Assembly (NCBI GenBank): GCA_946894095.1
Contig: OX335663.1
Span: forward strand, 248,001-312,000
Direction of reading: 5' to 3'
Length of the DNA stretch: 64,000 nucleotides
From: Incurvaria masculella
Lineage: Eukaryota; Arthropoda; Insecta; Lepidoptera; Incurvariidae
Shown: one piece after another, positions 12,901 through 27,900 of the stretch
Layout of the letters: every line of letters begins with the position of its first letter
Numbering within the stretch: position 1 is the stretch's first letter
Position numbers and translations under genes: made by a program
The notes under the pieces: generated by a model
The model's database searches: none
The model's input: the letters and a program-made list of their open reading frames with translations, nothing else
Told to the model about the DNA's origin: nothing

Positions 12901-15900
12901 GTATACACGCAAGCCCAAATATATATGTTTTTCGAGCGCCGCAAATATCACTCGAGTTGATATGGAATTTTATTATTATAATTTTAAGTTTGCATGGTAT
13001 GGGCTTTGGCAATTTTGATTGAATGTGATGGTACGAACCCGGTTGGATTTAGCTGTACCACCTATTAAGTAGGTAAGGTAAGCTGCAATTTAACATAGAT
13101 TCTGAACCACCCAGCACATTGATAAATGAAAATGCACATTTGACAATGAGCCGATTGCAATCTAGTTCTCTGGATACGATAGCCAAATTCAGTTGAGTAA
13201 AGCAATGTAAGTAATAAAGTCATTCACAGCTCGGTGATTCAGACTCGCTTACAAGTTTGAAAAGGTCAGACAATGCGAAGATAGGTTGGAAAGAGTCACA
13301 TCCACACTGAATGTGATAACAGGTGAGGTTTCTAGTGCGAGTTCAAAAGTTTAAGACACACAATATTTAAATTTTACGAATACACATTAGTTAAAAGTAA
13401 ACATAATACAAAGTAACATCAGAGAGAAGTAAGCTTTACGCGTGTGTCTGTAACATTTCAGTTTGCTTAAACTTTTCACTGTTTTGTGGGCGTAAGCTAC
13501 TGTATGGTGTACTCCATGGAAATATTCAAGGGTTTATCGATGGAAACTAAGAATTTTTTTGGTTCTGCATTTGCGAAGTCATGCAACGTCGCGTGAAGGA
13601 TCGCTCACCATGAGCCTCGCAGACGTCGCCGTCGCTGTACACGTGGTGTGTGTAGCCGGGAGCGCACCTGCAACAAGCGCCACATCGCTGCACTCACACT
13701 CAATGCTATCTATATATAGAGCAATCACAACGATTTTAGTAACAACATTATTGGAGTATTTGTAACACATTTTATGATTTTTTTTTTATTAAATTTGTTT
13801 GTAGTCATGGTAAAGCATTTAAATTCAAGAATTAATGCACGAATTCTGCACAATCTGCACTATATTGTTACAGGGGACGAAACTCAGGTGGCCCGCTCCC
13901 TGAAACAAAAGGAGAATTCTCCCGATGCATCACACCTCATCACCCTCAGCCATCAAATTAAAAATAATCGACGAATTTGGTCAATCATCATCAAAAGATA
14001 TTTAGCATATACATTTTTTTTTTATATTTTTCTTCAAACCTGCAAAAATCTAGTAAACTTGTTTTCTGGACATGCCTCGTACTAATAACCACATGCAAGG
14101 CTCAGGTATTTTAGTAAGATTAGACAAATGTACAGCTAAAGTTTAAGTTTCAGTTTGTTTATTCCCTCCATTAGATGTAAATGTCACACTAAAAAAAAAA
14201 TACGAAAATCATAACTTATAGAGCAGTGAAGTTTCTTTGCGGGTGATCGAATCCGCGGAACAATTAAATTGTGACATGACTTAGAGTAGTTTAATATAAA
14301 TGAAATAAAACGAAATGAAAATGAACTCAGATTTGAGAATGTTTTTCTTTTTCTGCCGGTTCGATTACATCTGACGAAGAAAATCCGACAACAAGCTTCT
14401 CTAGGTTCGACATTTTATTTTTTCTTTGACACTAAAGGAGGGAGGGAGGATATGGAAGGAGTCAAGCAACAATAAGAAGTAGGTTCATCAACAGACTGGC
14501 AGGTGAAGGCTTCCTCGGTCTTGTTCTTGCCGCGCTTGGCCGACTTGTCGATGCAGAGCTGCGAGCAGGCGCGGTGGCCGCACACCTCGCGCCGGCAGCT
14601 CGCTTCGTCCGAGTTGTCCCCGCAGTCATTGCTCTCTGCCCCACACACATACACACACACTAAGTAGGTTCATCGACATACTGTAAGGTGAAGGCAGTCG
14701 AAATACCGAGGGTTTCGTTCTTGCGTTGCTTGGCCGACTCGAGTCGGGAAGCAGGGATTATCTGGTTTCGATGGTGGCGATTCGATAAGCTGGGGAAGCA
14801 TCTTTGAGCGCAGGTAGGTTCTGGATGAGTGACCATTTGCAACCGTTGAGGCTGGCCGTGGTTCGGATTCCACGTAAAACTGTAGGTCCCCTTCCTTACT
14901 TACTGGTTGGTAGGGTTAACCCGCCCGGGTTGGTACCATCGTATTGAATGAACGACGGTCGAAGCGGCAATGAAAATTGTCCATGTTTTCCATTTAGTTC
15001 AATGTAGCCAAGCAATATAAGGAAGGTCCTGGCATGGCACCTAGTTCCCATGGGGTGTGATAGGCTAATATCGGACGGTCAGTTCGGTATTACCCATCCA
15101 TGTCCAGTTACATAAAAAAAATGTTTGGAACATTAAATGCTGTAATTCCAATACCCGCCAGATTACCATCAGAGTAGGTGAGATAAAAATAAACTCTTTC
15201 TTTAAGAGACTTACGGTCACAGGTGAGGTTCTTGGCGATGCATTGTCCGTTGTCGCAGCGGAACTCGTCGGCCGTACAGAAACCTGACATCTTGCCTGCA
15301 CAAACAGTCGCACACTCTGAAGGGAGTTTGTAAATACACAGATATGGAAATTTGCTTGGATGCTTTCCGTAAATTTAGTTTAATTTTATATTACTTAGTT
15401 AGGCTAGCATCATCAAAAAGTTGCTATTGTTTTCATATTAGTTGTTTGTTTGGTAACACTTTAAGTCAATCAAATCTGTTACTAACTTAAGAATCTCAAT
15501 CTAAATGCACACCGAGTGAAACTAGCTTTCCATGTAGTTATGTCAGTTGCGTTATGGCTTTCCGTCTGTCTGGATGGATTTCTCAGGCCACAATTGCACG
15601 ATATCAAATCGGAACGAATTTGAGCAGACATATGTGTCAGAGCCTAACCTAACTACCTCGAAAATGCCTTTTAAGTCTCGAGAGTGGTAATTTCAGGCCT
15701 AGGATTGTCTAACTAGACTAACAAACGGCGAAAGGCCTTTGTTATTTCATAGTACAAGTGCATACGATCAGAGAACTACAGATAAACACGCTTAATGACA
15801 GCTCCATGACAGCCATTTGACAGTGTGGTTCGGATTCCACGTTAAGCTGTAGGTCCCCTTCCTTACTTACTAGGTGGTAGGGTTTATCCCGCCCGGGTTG

Positions 15901-18900
15901 GTACCATCGCATTGGATGAACGATGGTCGAAGCGGCAATGAAAATTGTCCGTGTTTTCCATCCAGTTCATTGTAGCCGTGCAATATAAGGAAGGTCCTGG
16001 CATGGCAAATAGTTCCCATGTGGTATGTTGGGCTAATACCATGACAGAACTTGTGGTATTAGCCATCCATGTCCAGTCACATAAAAAAAAAAGCGTACAC
16101 GGCGCACATGTTCTCAACTGTGCGTGCTTTGTACGATCTGTGTGCGGTCTAGAATCACGTCCCTTATGTCAACATGACGTTCACGTGAGTGAATATAAGC
16201 AATTCAGAACAGTCGTGTATGCGTACATTGTTTCACGCAATTTTGAATACAGTGCATGATTTAAAAATCTCCATATATGTGAGTGTCTCAAATAATATAA
16301 TTATAATATCATATTTGAAAGAAATTGAAAGCTTGCTAATGGAACGAATGATTTAAAATAAATATCTAAGATTATCAGGCCAGGGGTTACAAATCTCATG
16401 TCGAATGTGGAGAAAGGTTGAAATGCTGTCAGTAATCTATTTCAAGCTCAATATTTAATTGCCGTCAATTCGAAATGATTCAACTTTGAAGAAGAATATA
16501 ATTGGAGGCAAATTTTGGCAATATTTCTTTACTATTCTATCTAAGGAGTGAAAAATTAAAACGGAATGCTCGACAAAACGGTTTCAAGGAGCGTTACCTG
16601 GTACAGGAGCCCAAGTATGTAATACATGTGGTATGTGTGTAGCGTGGTGGGTACTCACACATGGTGGAGTTCTCGTCGGAGTTGTCCCCGCAGTCGTCGT
16701 GTGCGTCGCACAGCAGCTGCGGAGGAATGCAGTGGTCGTTGCCGCACCTGCCCCGACCCCACACACATACAAACACATGTATTAAAGTTTGCAAGTTTGT
16801 TATATGATACGAGATGCTTATGTTTTTCTCACCAACCCTTACAATTGAAGTCCAAGGACCATAGGACTTGAATTTAGTTGCGCTTCCCGGCGCTTGGGCT
16901 TAATATTCTAAATATGAATTATTTATATCTTATGCTGCACTTTTTGAAGCAAAGCTTCTTTGGCCTCATTACGCTCTAGGCAGCTGAGAAGTACAACGAG
17001 GAAAAATGTCAGTGAGCCGTCACTGACACCGGTGGGTGAAAGACTCGCCGGGCCGCAACATACACTACGGAGTTCTATATACATTACGTTTAACATAAGA
17101 GAAAATTTACTTTTTACCGAAAAATGCTTAAACGTATTAGTCAATTTATCAATTTGTCAAAATATGTACAAAGGATTTTCAATTTGATCAAAAAAATATT
17201 AACACGCCCACAAAAATCTCGAGGCAGGTGGTAACAAAGACGGTGGTGGTGCGACTGACCGGAAGGTGGGCGGATGGCAGGCGGTGCGCGCGCACATGGC
17301 GGGCTCCTCGTCGGCGCGATCGGCGCAGTCGGCGTGCGCATCGCAGCGCCACGCGGGGTGCAGGCACGGCCCGCCCGGGCAGCGGAACTGCTCTGCGCGC
17401 GCGCACGCCCCCACCGCCGCCCCCACCGCCGCCGCCGCCGTCCCCGCGCCGCAGTTCTCCTCGTCCGAGCCGTCGCCGCAGTCGCTGTCCCCGTCGCATA
17501 CCCACTCCCTACACCGCATCATTCACAGTACAAAAACATACCATGACCATGAACAAGTACAACATAATGGCCAGACCAGCTCACACAAAAAAGCTCACAC
17601 AATCGTAGAACTGATATCAATGTAGAGAAAACGTAAGACGAATGCTGTGATGGTACCGCACGACACTATATAACGTGTGCCTATCCTTCACAGTAAGCAA
17701 CCTTGTCCTGCCAAATGGCAAACATTAGTTGGAATGTAGCTCTAATCATTAACCAACCACCCGCTTTAGAAGTATGATTTCGCCACTGGCAGATATATCG
17801 TAGAAAGCTTTGCTTCTGGGTTCAAACTTTGAACCGGATTTTATTTTATTCTTGATTGTTTCTTTTATAACTTGCAGTACTGCAGGCCAGTGGTTGAAGA
17901 GAGAGAGAAGCTACATACTGTGCGATACACTGCGGAGGCTGAGTGCACCGGAAGTGGCCCGGCTCGCAGGTGGGCGCGCACGCGAGCTCGTCTGATCCGT
18001 CGCCGCACTCCGCCAGCCCGTTGCAACGCTGCAGCCCGCGCACGCACTGCCCGTTGTTGCACCTGCCACACAGCCATCCTCCACTTAGTCATTTAGTTAT
18101 GTGGGCAAGATGAAGCTAGAGACAAGAACATCAAACATTTGCAAGGTTTCGTTTATTGAAAGTGTGACAACTTGGGCATGTAAGGCGGATGTATGTGTAG
18201 TGGCACTACGGACCGCTTTATCATCTTCTTCGAGGTGTGAGGGTAAGTAAGTGCTCACCTAAATTCACTCTCGGAGCAGTTCCTCGGGGTGCAGTTGTTC
18301 TCGTCAGCGCGGTCTCCGCAGTCGTCCTCGTAGTCGCATCGCCAGCGCCCCGGGATGCACCTGCCACGGTGGTGTTATATATTTTTAACTATGTAAATAG
18401 GAAGCTTATTAGCTAGTTCTGAAATTTGTTTTGTGAGCCATTTAAATTGTACAAAAGCCACAATGAAATGGTGTTCAGTAGAAATAAAGGAGGTAAAAAC
18501 CAGTGCTCATATTTGGCCCTAAAATGTGTTTCTGAAATTCATGCACCATAAGTTCTGAAAGATCATGCACGGATGGTACCCATAAATATAACAGCCCGCA
18601 CATCGAGAGAAAACAAATCTTGGGTTGGCAATTTATTGGCAGAGCCAATGTGCTTTGTGTATTTTCTCTATTTTGAACTTTGAATGGAAAACACTTGTAT
18701 AATGGTGATATGTTTCGGTACATCTCGGAAAATCACACCAGACAACGTAAGTGTTAATCACCCTCACGTGCAGCATGTATTTCTAACAATATGCCTATGC
18801 CGTTATAATAAAAGCGATAGTTTAATATTCTGGCTTACTTAATGGCAAGGAAGGACCATAATCATCGAAAATAGGGTCATATTAGCAAACATCCTATAAT

Positions 18901-21900
18901 CCCAGAGTGGGATAAAATCCTCCGAGTGGATGGAACGCGTGTTACTTGTTGTTGGGACACTTGAAGTATGTGGGCTCGCAGGTGACGGCGGCACGCGAGG
19001 CGCAGTGCTGCTCGTCGCCGCCGCCCGGGCAGTCCGGCTCGCCGTCGCACAGCCACAGCTGCGGCACGCACCGCCCGCTGCTGCATCTACACACACACAC
19101 ACACACACATTACCTCAACTGCATAGTCTAGGGCGGCAGCCCAAATCACGCTCACAGCAGCAGAGAGCATGGATGATCCAAATCATGCTCAGTTCTCAAC
19201 TCATGATGCTCACGTTCTCGAGGTAGTGCAACACCTTCATCATACCCTCGGGCAAATCTTAACATTTAAAATGTCACCTTCTAATGTGTGTACTTCATGT
19301 GGAGCAAACCTTACCTGAAATCGTCCTCCTGGCAGACGCGTTCGCTACAGTCCTGCGCCTCGTCACTGTTGTCGCCGCAATCGTCGTCCTGGTCGCACAC
19401 CCACACCTGCGGGATGCACTGCCCGTTGCCGCACTGGAACTGTCAATGCACATAGACAAATTAACTTCTGAATTTAGCAGTACAAAAATAACAAGAAAGT
19501 TGAGAACCACCTAAATGAGTGCTGTTGGAACACAGAACACCTAGAATATAGTTATTTCTGTGACAGTCTGTCTGTCTTGTCTCTTTGACTTTGAGTTTTG
19601 CATACAGGTATCATATGCTTTAAGCACACTGTTTAAGAGGCGGTGCTCACCCCGTCGAAGTTGTGGCGCTGCAGAGGTCATGAGCATATGGGTCTGGGAT
19701 AGGAGGCTAGGGAGCTTACTGAATCCCCGGCATGACCTGAGCGGCGTCGCGGATTGATGTTGGGTGGCCGGAGAATGCAACCTGACGGCACTACAGCACT
19801 CACTAAAAGGCCTCCACGAATCGTAGCCCGCACCGAAACACTCACTCGAAACCACACCCCGCACTAAATAAATGTGTCGTTGTCCTCCTAACAAATTCCA
19901 ACCTCCTCAGCTCATGCAACACTTGTGACTCATTGTGACAGCTACATTGTCACAGACTAAACAGACCGTACTTCCGTCGCGCGAATTTGGCTACGTGTGA
20001 TTCTAGTATTCTATATCGGTCATTAAACTAAACATACTTTTAAAGATGATTATATTTAACAGTTGAAGTAATACCCGGCCTCAGACTTCTTGGTTTTTGC
20101 TAACTGGGGAAGAACCACATTAATTTGTTATTAGTGCTAGGTGAGGGAATTTTTTAAAGACAGTTATTAGTCATTTAGGAAACAGTTTACTGCTTAGAGC
20201 ACTTTAGAGAGTAGCAGAAAAATTATAAATTTAGTTAATGTGCGGTACCTGCATCAAGCCCCTCTTCATAGCTGTTGGCCGGCGCTGGCCCATTCGCCAG
20301 AAGAGGAGTGGCCAACTACCCACGACCCAACATTTAATCTTAAACTCTATCTAAGCGCTATCGTGTTTATTATGCTCTGGGTGCGTGGCACATACGTGGT
20401 GGTGCGGGCAGGTCTTGGGCGGACAGTCGCGCTCGTCGTCGCCGCCGGCGCAATCCCGCGCGCCATCGCAGCGGGCTGCCAGCGGCACGCAGCGCGCGCT
20501 CACGCCCGCAGACGCGTTGCCCGCGCACTTGAACTGCGTCGACAGGCACGTGAACTGCGAAGAGACTAGGTGTTACATCACATTCATTTATTTGAACTGC
20601 TTGTTGCGAATGATTCGTTTTTTTATACTTGGGGAAATTTTGGGTACATGTTAGGTATGTGGCTTTCATGATACAATAATAGTATTCTCATTAGTTTTTA
20701 ATAGTAGAGTCAATCGCAGATTATCTGAAACACAGTAAATCCTGCTTATATAGAGCAATCGTCGGTCCCTGCTGTCCTATATCAAAATAAGCGAGACAAA
20801 ACCAGAAACATTGTATAATTAGTGGAGTGAATCTTGGGCAGTTCCTTCCAAGTGGAATTTTTGATGAAAATAGTGAGTTTGGCGGCCGGCCAAAATCTTT
20901 CTATGTAAATGGATGACTTATCATTAATTAAAACGTATGTGACGATATATCCTGATGATCTCAGAACAGTATATTTTGTTTGTTTGCTTTGCCTTGATTC
21001 ACGGCTTCCGTTTTAGCCTTCTTGTATAGAATGCGACATTTTTAATTGGTTTTTTGGGCTTATACCAATTTTCTGAAGCGTGTATTGTCATTTATGAATA
21101 TGAAAATTAGTATTATAACTATTATAATTTTTTTAACGTAAAACATCATATATCATGCAACATTCTATAACATATGTACCTTTAACATTCCTTGAAATCT
21201 CGAGTGGAATCAAAAATGAAAAAAGCTGCTGTGACATCAGAATTGGCATTTTGAGTCACAGCCTCATTGTTTAACTTAAACAAAATTACCTACCTATGAT
21301 GACATACGTATGAACACAAGAGCTGGAAGACTGTGTATAGCCAAATGAATAAAGTAGGTGTTTACTATTGCTACCTAGAAATCGCTGTAGCGGTATCGCA
21401 AGCAAGTGTCAAGATGGGTGTGGGGAGGAGGAGTGTGGGGTACCATGTCGCAGTCCCGCTCGTCGCTGGAGTCGCCGCACTGCGTCTGCCCGTCGCAGAT
21501 GAGCGAGGGGTGCACGCAGCGCCCGTTGTCGCACTGGAACTGACCCGGGGAGCAGCGGAACGGCGGGCACGTCGCCGGTTCGTCCGACCCGTCACCACAG
21601 TCGTCCTGCCGCCACACACGACGTTTGTCAAAAAAGCTGGGAGTGAGCAGGGTGCGTTCGTATTTCACATCTGACCAAAAACTGCTCCGCCAGAAGGCGC
21701 AGGTAAGGTATTGCGTGGAGTATCGTTCGCATTTGTGGGAAGGCTCAGCCAAGTACCTGCTTGGCTCCCTGGACGCGATACAGCGCCGTGGTGTGCGTCT
21801 CGTCGACGGCCCTGAAGCATTCTGAATTTAGAGACTCTCTAACTCTTCAAGGATCTTTCACTGTCTCTACTATGGAGAATGCTCTTCAGAACTGGATGAT

Positions 21901-24900
21901 CTTCCCTCTTTCTAATATCGCTCAATGCGGAACAGACAGGGAATGCACCCATATTTACTAATGACAGTCCTAAAATAAAAATCACCTGATCCCTTAGATA
22001 TTGACAGACTCACCACTGACGTATTTCCCCCAAAGTACAAAGTGTGAAGCAAGACCTGACTTTCCGGCATGGTTTTCGCATTCCGCATGAAAGTTCAAAA
22101 GCCCATATGCGTCATCGGTCATCCCCTATGCATGGTCCTGGCGCACGCCATATGGTGGGCTTTTTTGTTGCAAGAAGTTTAGAATTAGATAGAACTATTT
22201 TTTATTTAAGTTCTTCAACATACTAAAACTGTAGCTCCTGTTCCTTACTTACTAGGGAATTTGCATACCCCCATTGCATTGAATGAACGATGGTCGAAGC
22301 AGCAATGAAAAAGGTCCATATTTTCCATCCAGTTTCATGTATGACATGACATGACATGTCCCATGTGGTGTGTAATATCTGACAGTCAGTTTTGTATGAG
22401 CCTTCCATGTCTAGTTCACACGGACCTGCGTGTCGCAGCGCCACCAGAAGGGGATGCACTTGAGCGTGGTGGCGCAGACGAAGTGCGCGGAGGTGCAGTT
22501 GGCGCGGCACGAACGGCCGTCCGCCGCCAGCACGAAGTGCTCAGGACACGCGCAGCCGGCGCGCGCCGACACCTCCCCCTCCCCGCTGCCACCGCCGCCC
22601 TCGCCCAGCAGGCACAGCGCGCTGCAGTTGAGCTGCGCGCACGCCTCGCTCAACTCTGCACATGTATGAAAACTGTATGTTCGCTGGGGCCAATGAAGGG
22701 GCCCTAAGATGAAATCCACCCTTCTGCTGGGAGTGGCAACACGTTTAAAACATTAACTGTCACTGCGTGTTCCAGTCTACATTCCTGTATGTTTTCAACT
22801 GTAAACGACACGGAACAAGTTCTCTCCAGTATTGAGTATTTATCAAATAAATATTACATTCAGTCAACGGAGTCTCAATCGAACAATAATGGAACACCAT
22901 CCACCTAGCAACATTTGGTCTGTTTATTTCCTATTATTTTGAAAGAAAATCAATAATGTTGTTGCTGCCAAAATGTTACAGCAAAGCATTGCAAGATTGA
23001 GTAATCATAATCGAAAATAATTTGAGTTTCAGCGACATCTACATTTGAAGCATTGTAATCTCATTTTGAAAATAATCTGAAAAAGTATTGGTCGGGACAT
23101 TCGTCGGAAGCAGGATTCGAACCTCCCAGGTTCGAATCCTGCTTCCGACCTGGATTACATTGCTTTCGACTGCTTTGGATTACATGTCTACTGCTCCAAA
23201 CCAACTGAGCTATCCCGACAATTCTAATTTTTAAATTCATTAAAAATTCAAAATATTTATAATAGTCATGAAGGTGGGGCTGCCTACTCGCCTCCATCCA
23301 GTTGGCTGGCATAACGAGGGGAAGCAGATCGATTGGACCAAATTGAAAACTCAAATCACAAAACGACAGACACAGTACAATAGAACACAGTGTATTAAGG
23401 AATAATTCGCTAATAAAGAGAAGGGACCAGCACGGACCAGGTATCGGCCGCTGGCGGAAGGGGTGGTAGACACGTAGGTCCATAGGCTTGTGTACGGTCG
23501 GCGACACGGTGTGGCAGTCCAGACCACCGCGACCCAGCGAAGAGTTGTCCGCCATCTGTACATATATCAGGAGGTCAAACGTTCAACTGTAAGAGAAGAA
23601 ATCACTAACTACGTGGGAAAGTACGAAGATGTTACACATCACAAAAAAACGGGGGCCCCCTGGCAGCAGAGCTGGGTTTCAATCGAGGTCGGGACTGAAG
23701 TGGGGTAGGCTTCCCATCACTAGCTTTATTGTTTTGAATCACATTAAGCTTTTTAAGTTTGTCATATCGAATTGTTCCCTTGCTACCAGTCAACGCGCAA
23801 TGGGCAGGGAATGCACCCATTCACTATCGACATTACTCGAATTTACCGATTCTCTAGATCACCTTTATATATAGGGCTGATGAACCCGTGGAATGCGCTC
23901 CAAGGTATTTCCCCCAAAGTACAAAGAAGTAACTGGCCGGCCGGCATAGCTATGGCAGGCCCTGAGAAAGTTTTTAACTATTAAAGGGAACCTATTAAAG
24001 CCTGTCGTAAGCCATATGTCGCGCTATACATAAAAATAAAAGTTTTTGTGGGAATGGATGTGGTGGTGGGTAGACAGTAGACTGTACCGACCTGGTGCGG
24101 GTGCGCGGGCGGTAGGGGACGCCGGCGACACGACTCGATGCTCTTGGTCTCCCAGTCGCTCCAGTACACCTGCCCCTCCCACACGGCCAGCGCAAACACG
24201 TGGTGCAACCGCAGCGACGGCACGCGATCTGTGACCACAACGCACCTCACAGCCGTGCCAAAAGCGAAGAGAAGCTTTTTCGGCAATATTTTCGGCTTTT
24301 TGATGTAAAATTTGCTCTTTTAAGAGTTAATAATGAAAGTACATAGACCAATCAAATTATTATCCTGTTGGACGTTAGAAAGTGAGGGTAGGTCGTGCTG
24401 TTGGCGGTTGGAACAAAAGTGTGCATTGGTCAACTGGCTGTAAGTGCTCCAACCCTTATTTCCATCCTTCTTGCGAGTCGGACGTATCATTCGTGTGCTA
24501 TACTTAAGAATGGCCCATAAGGTGTTCCCCAAATAAACCTAGTTAACTAATCATTTGAAAACCAGTGTTCCAATTTGCTATGTAATATCAGTCAACGAAT
24601 ATCTGTGTCTGCACGTTTTTATTTTGCTGAAATATCTGCACCAAGTCAAATAACAGGCAAAAGAAAATCATCATACAAATTTTTAAAAAAGGAAAAAAAA
24701 AACAGAAATATGCAGACATACATAGATATTTGTTGCCTGATATTAGATACCAAATATCAAGCAAATTGGAACGGCGGTTTTTAAATCATTAATACACTAC
24801 ATTTGTATGAGGAGCGTAATTTTCTTATGCTGCGATGGGCCCACCTTAAGCTATTTTCTTGTGCATATTTCTGTTTTTGGACCAAGGTTTTCATGGAAAA

Positions 24901-27900
24901 TGTTATTGTTTTAGGTAAATTTTAAGATCATACTGCATCTGGTTGCTAATATGTTTATCGTCGTCAGGATAAGTTAAGGAAATAGAGTTAAATGAGATGT
25001 CAAGATTGCAGTATAGAGGATACCTCTACTGAACAGCTTCCGAATGTTGAGGCCGTCGAGGTCGGCGACGGCGACGTAGTCCTCGCGCGCGTCCGCGAAG
25101 TACAGCTCGCGGGTGTCGTGCGAGATGGTGAGCGCGTTGGGCCAGCCGAGCCCCTCCGACACTAGCACGCGCCGCCCGCCGCCGTCCATGCCGGCGCGGC
25201 CGATGTGCGGCCGCTCGCCCCAGTCCGACCAGTACATATGGCTAGAAACAACCATCACCCACTCTCAGTCATCTTAAAATAGCCTGTCACGGGCGACACT
25301 GCTTGTCGCCCGAGAATTATTGTAAACATTAAAAGAAAGCAAGAAACATTTTCAAGCAAGAAAATTAAATTGTGCACAGACAATTTCCAGAGCACTTTGC
25401 ACGTCCATGTACTCACATAATGGTAACAAACTAACTTTAGCGTCCCTCGTTCACAACCAGTGCTAAATGTGTGTTAAGTAGCAGTAGCAGCAGGTGGGTA
25501 CAGGTGCGAGAGAGTGCTTACCCCTTCTGCGGGTAGAGCGCGATGGCGCGCGGCTCCTGCAGGCCGCCGCGCAGCAGCACGCGCCGGTGGTGGCCGGCGA
25601 GGGTCGACACCTCGATGGTGTCAGTGCCCTTGTCGCACCAGTACAGGTTGCCGCCCACCCAGTCCACCGCCAGCCCGTCCGGGTTGCGCAGCGTCGACGA
25701 GTGCAGCAGCTGCTCACGCACGCACCATAACACATATCTTAAGAAGGGAACCAACAATTATGTATACATACGAAATAGTAGCGTACTACTAGTGTTTGCA
25801 GGTGGTAACTCAACCACTCGATGAAGGTGACAGATGACACCGACACCTCGGAAGGGAGCCCTGTCCTAACCTGGATCCAGATCTTAAGGAATGGGGCTTC
25901 TAGCTACTCTCGGAGTTCTCTGGTAAGCGTCTGCTCGCTGGTAGGCGTCTGCTGGCTGTTGGGTGGCTTCTCGCTGCACCGTCGCCGCCACACTCAAGTC
26001 CACAAGGCCCGCCGATTTGACATTGAAAACAAATGTGGCACTTATGTCGACAAGCACATTTACACACGACCTTCTCGTCAAGGCTTACAAAATTGTCTCA
26101 ATCTAAAATGGCTGTTCATAGCACACAAGAAGTACAATGAAGGAATAATGACAGCTATCAATGTTGTTCAGATAGAAAGGTAGATGACCTTTCGATGCAG
26201 CCTCAGGTAAACTAAACAACCAGTGAGGTGGTACACAACAGCAAAGTACGCAAGTAGAAGATGAGGCGACTCACTTGGTAGGTAGTGTTGAGCGGCGTTC
26301 CGCCTGCGTTGGTTGTGTTCATGTCGCAAACGCGCTTGATCGAGCTCCCGAGGCGAGTCACGTCCGACCAGTATAGACACTGGTGTTGCCAGTCAAAGTC
26401 AAGCGCCACCGCGTTGGTGAGGTTGTGCACGAGCAGGGTGGTGGTGGAGTGCGGCTGCAGTGCGACGCGACGCACGTAGTAGCGGTTCGTAAAGATCAAC
26501 ATCGCCTCCACGTCTTTGAAAACGTTTATTAACGTTAGTTTTATTTATTTATTTAATTTATTTTAGACAGGCAACTGTATGGTGCATCTAAATCATATTA
26601 ATTATAAATTAAAGTTACAGGCAAAAATCCTGGAGATTGAGCCATTAGGTGATTCGAAACACTCGCTAATTCTATGTACGTTAGGTGGCTTCATTATCTC
26701 ATCATAAATGAGCAGAGAAGTTTGATGATAAGATGAAAAGCAATTTTTTGTACATAGGGTGCGTTCAAAAACTCTATAAAGGCTCCGAAGTGTTTTTGCT
26801 CAAATCCAAAAACTCATTGACCTTAAGTTTATAAGTTAAGGCCATCAGGGAAACAAAATGGGTGTTGAAAATATCAAATCAGCAAAGTTTTTGCAGGTTC
26901 TTCTTTGCTGTGATTATAGAGAAATGCCAGAAACATTGAAACATAACAAATCTGATGCATGCAGATCTTGACTCTTCTGTTGACTCACCGCTGTTGGGTG
27001 TGCAGGTGACCTGGTCCGCCATGAGAGAGTAGTCAGCGTGGCACGAGCACATGTAGCTGCCAATCGTGTTCCTGTGGCACACATCATGTATCATGTACAC
27101 CTTTCTTTACTAGACTATAAATACATGGACACCATGACTTGTATTTTTATTTTTTTTAATAAACACTGAACATGAAATACTGACAAATCAACTTAATGTG
27201 TTAAAATCACAACTGAAGATATGAACATACCACCTTTAGCTGCTCATTCATCAAACAAATAATAATGAGGGTGACAGAGAGAGGGAAGTGACCTGCACTT
27301 GTGGTCGCAGGGTTCGTCCTCGACACACTCGTCAACGTCGACGCAGCGCGAGCGGTCGGCGGCGAGCCGGTAGCCAACGCGGCACGTGCACGCGAACCCC
27401 ACCGGCAGCTCGGTGCAGTTGTGACTGCACGCATTGCGGTTCAGGCACTCGTTCACATCTGCACATATTGATTCAATTATAGAAGTTTAAACATTAAGAC
27501 ATTCATCCATTAAACCAATTCTATAATAAGGAGAGCACGAGATATTTTCCAAAACTATAGTCTTTCTATTTTTTATTATTTAGTGTTTCCAATGACCAAC
27601 CATTGAGATTGGTGCGGTGGGAAACGGAAAAAGGGACTCGCTCACGGTTTGTAGACACCGCGGCGATGGAGGCTGATGGTTCGGTCGCTGGGCTTGGGCC
27701 TCCGTGTCTCCTCTTCGTTCCACCGTCTTGTAGGATGGGGGTGCTGCGGCGCGCGTCGGTCGCTCCGGCCCCTTGGGGTGCACTCGACCACAAACTTGCG
27801 CGACACGGTCGCGGTACGATGGGAGCACAGTACAGCACGGCGTAATAGGAGATTTGGAGACTCGCTGATGTTCTTTTCGATATTTTCCGTCGGGAGAACA

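Noticed and set aside
23091..23219. Functional tRNA-Thr
   Set aside because: 129 nt with a 47-nt internal palindrome cannot form a normal cloverleaf; kept only as a tRNA-like element.
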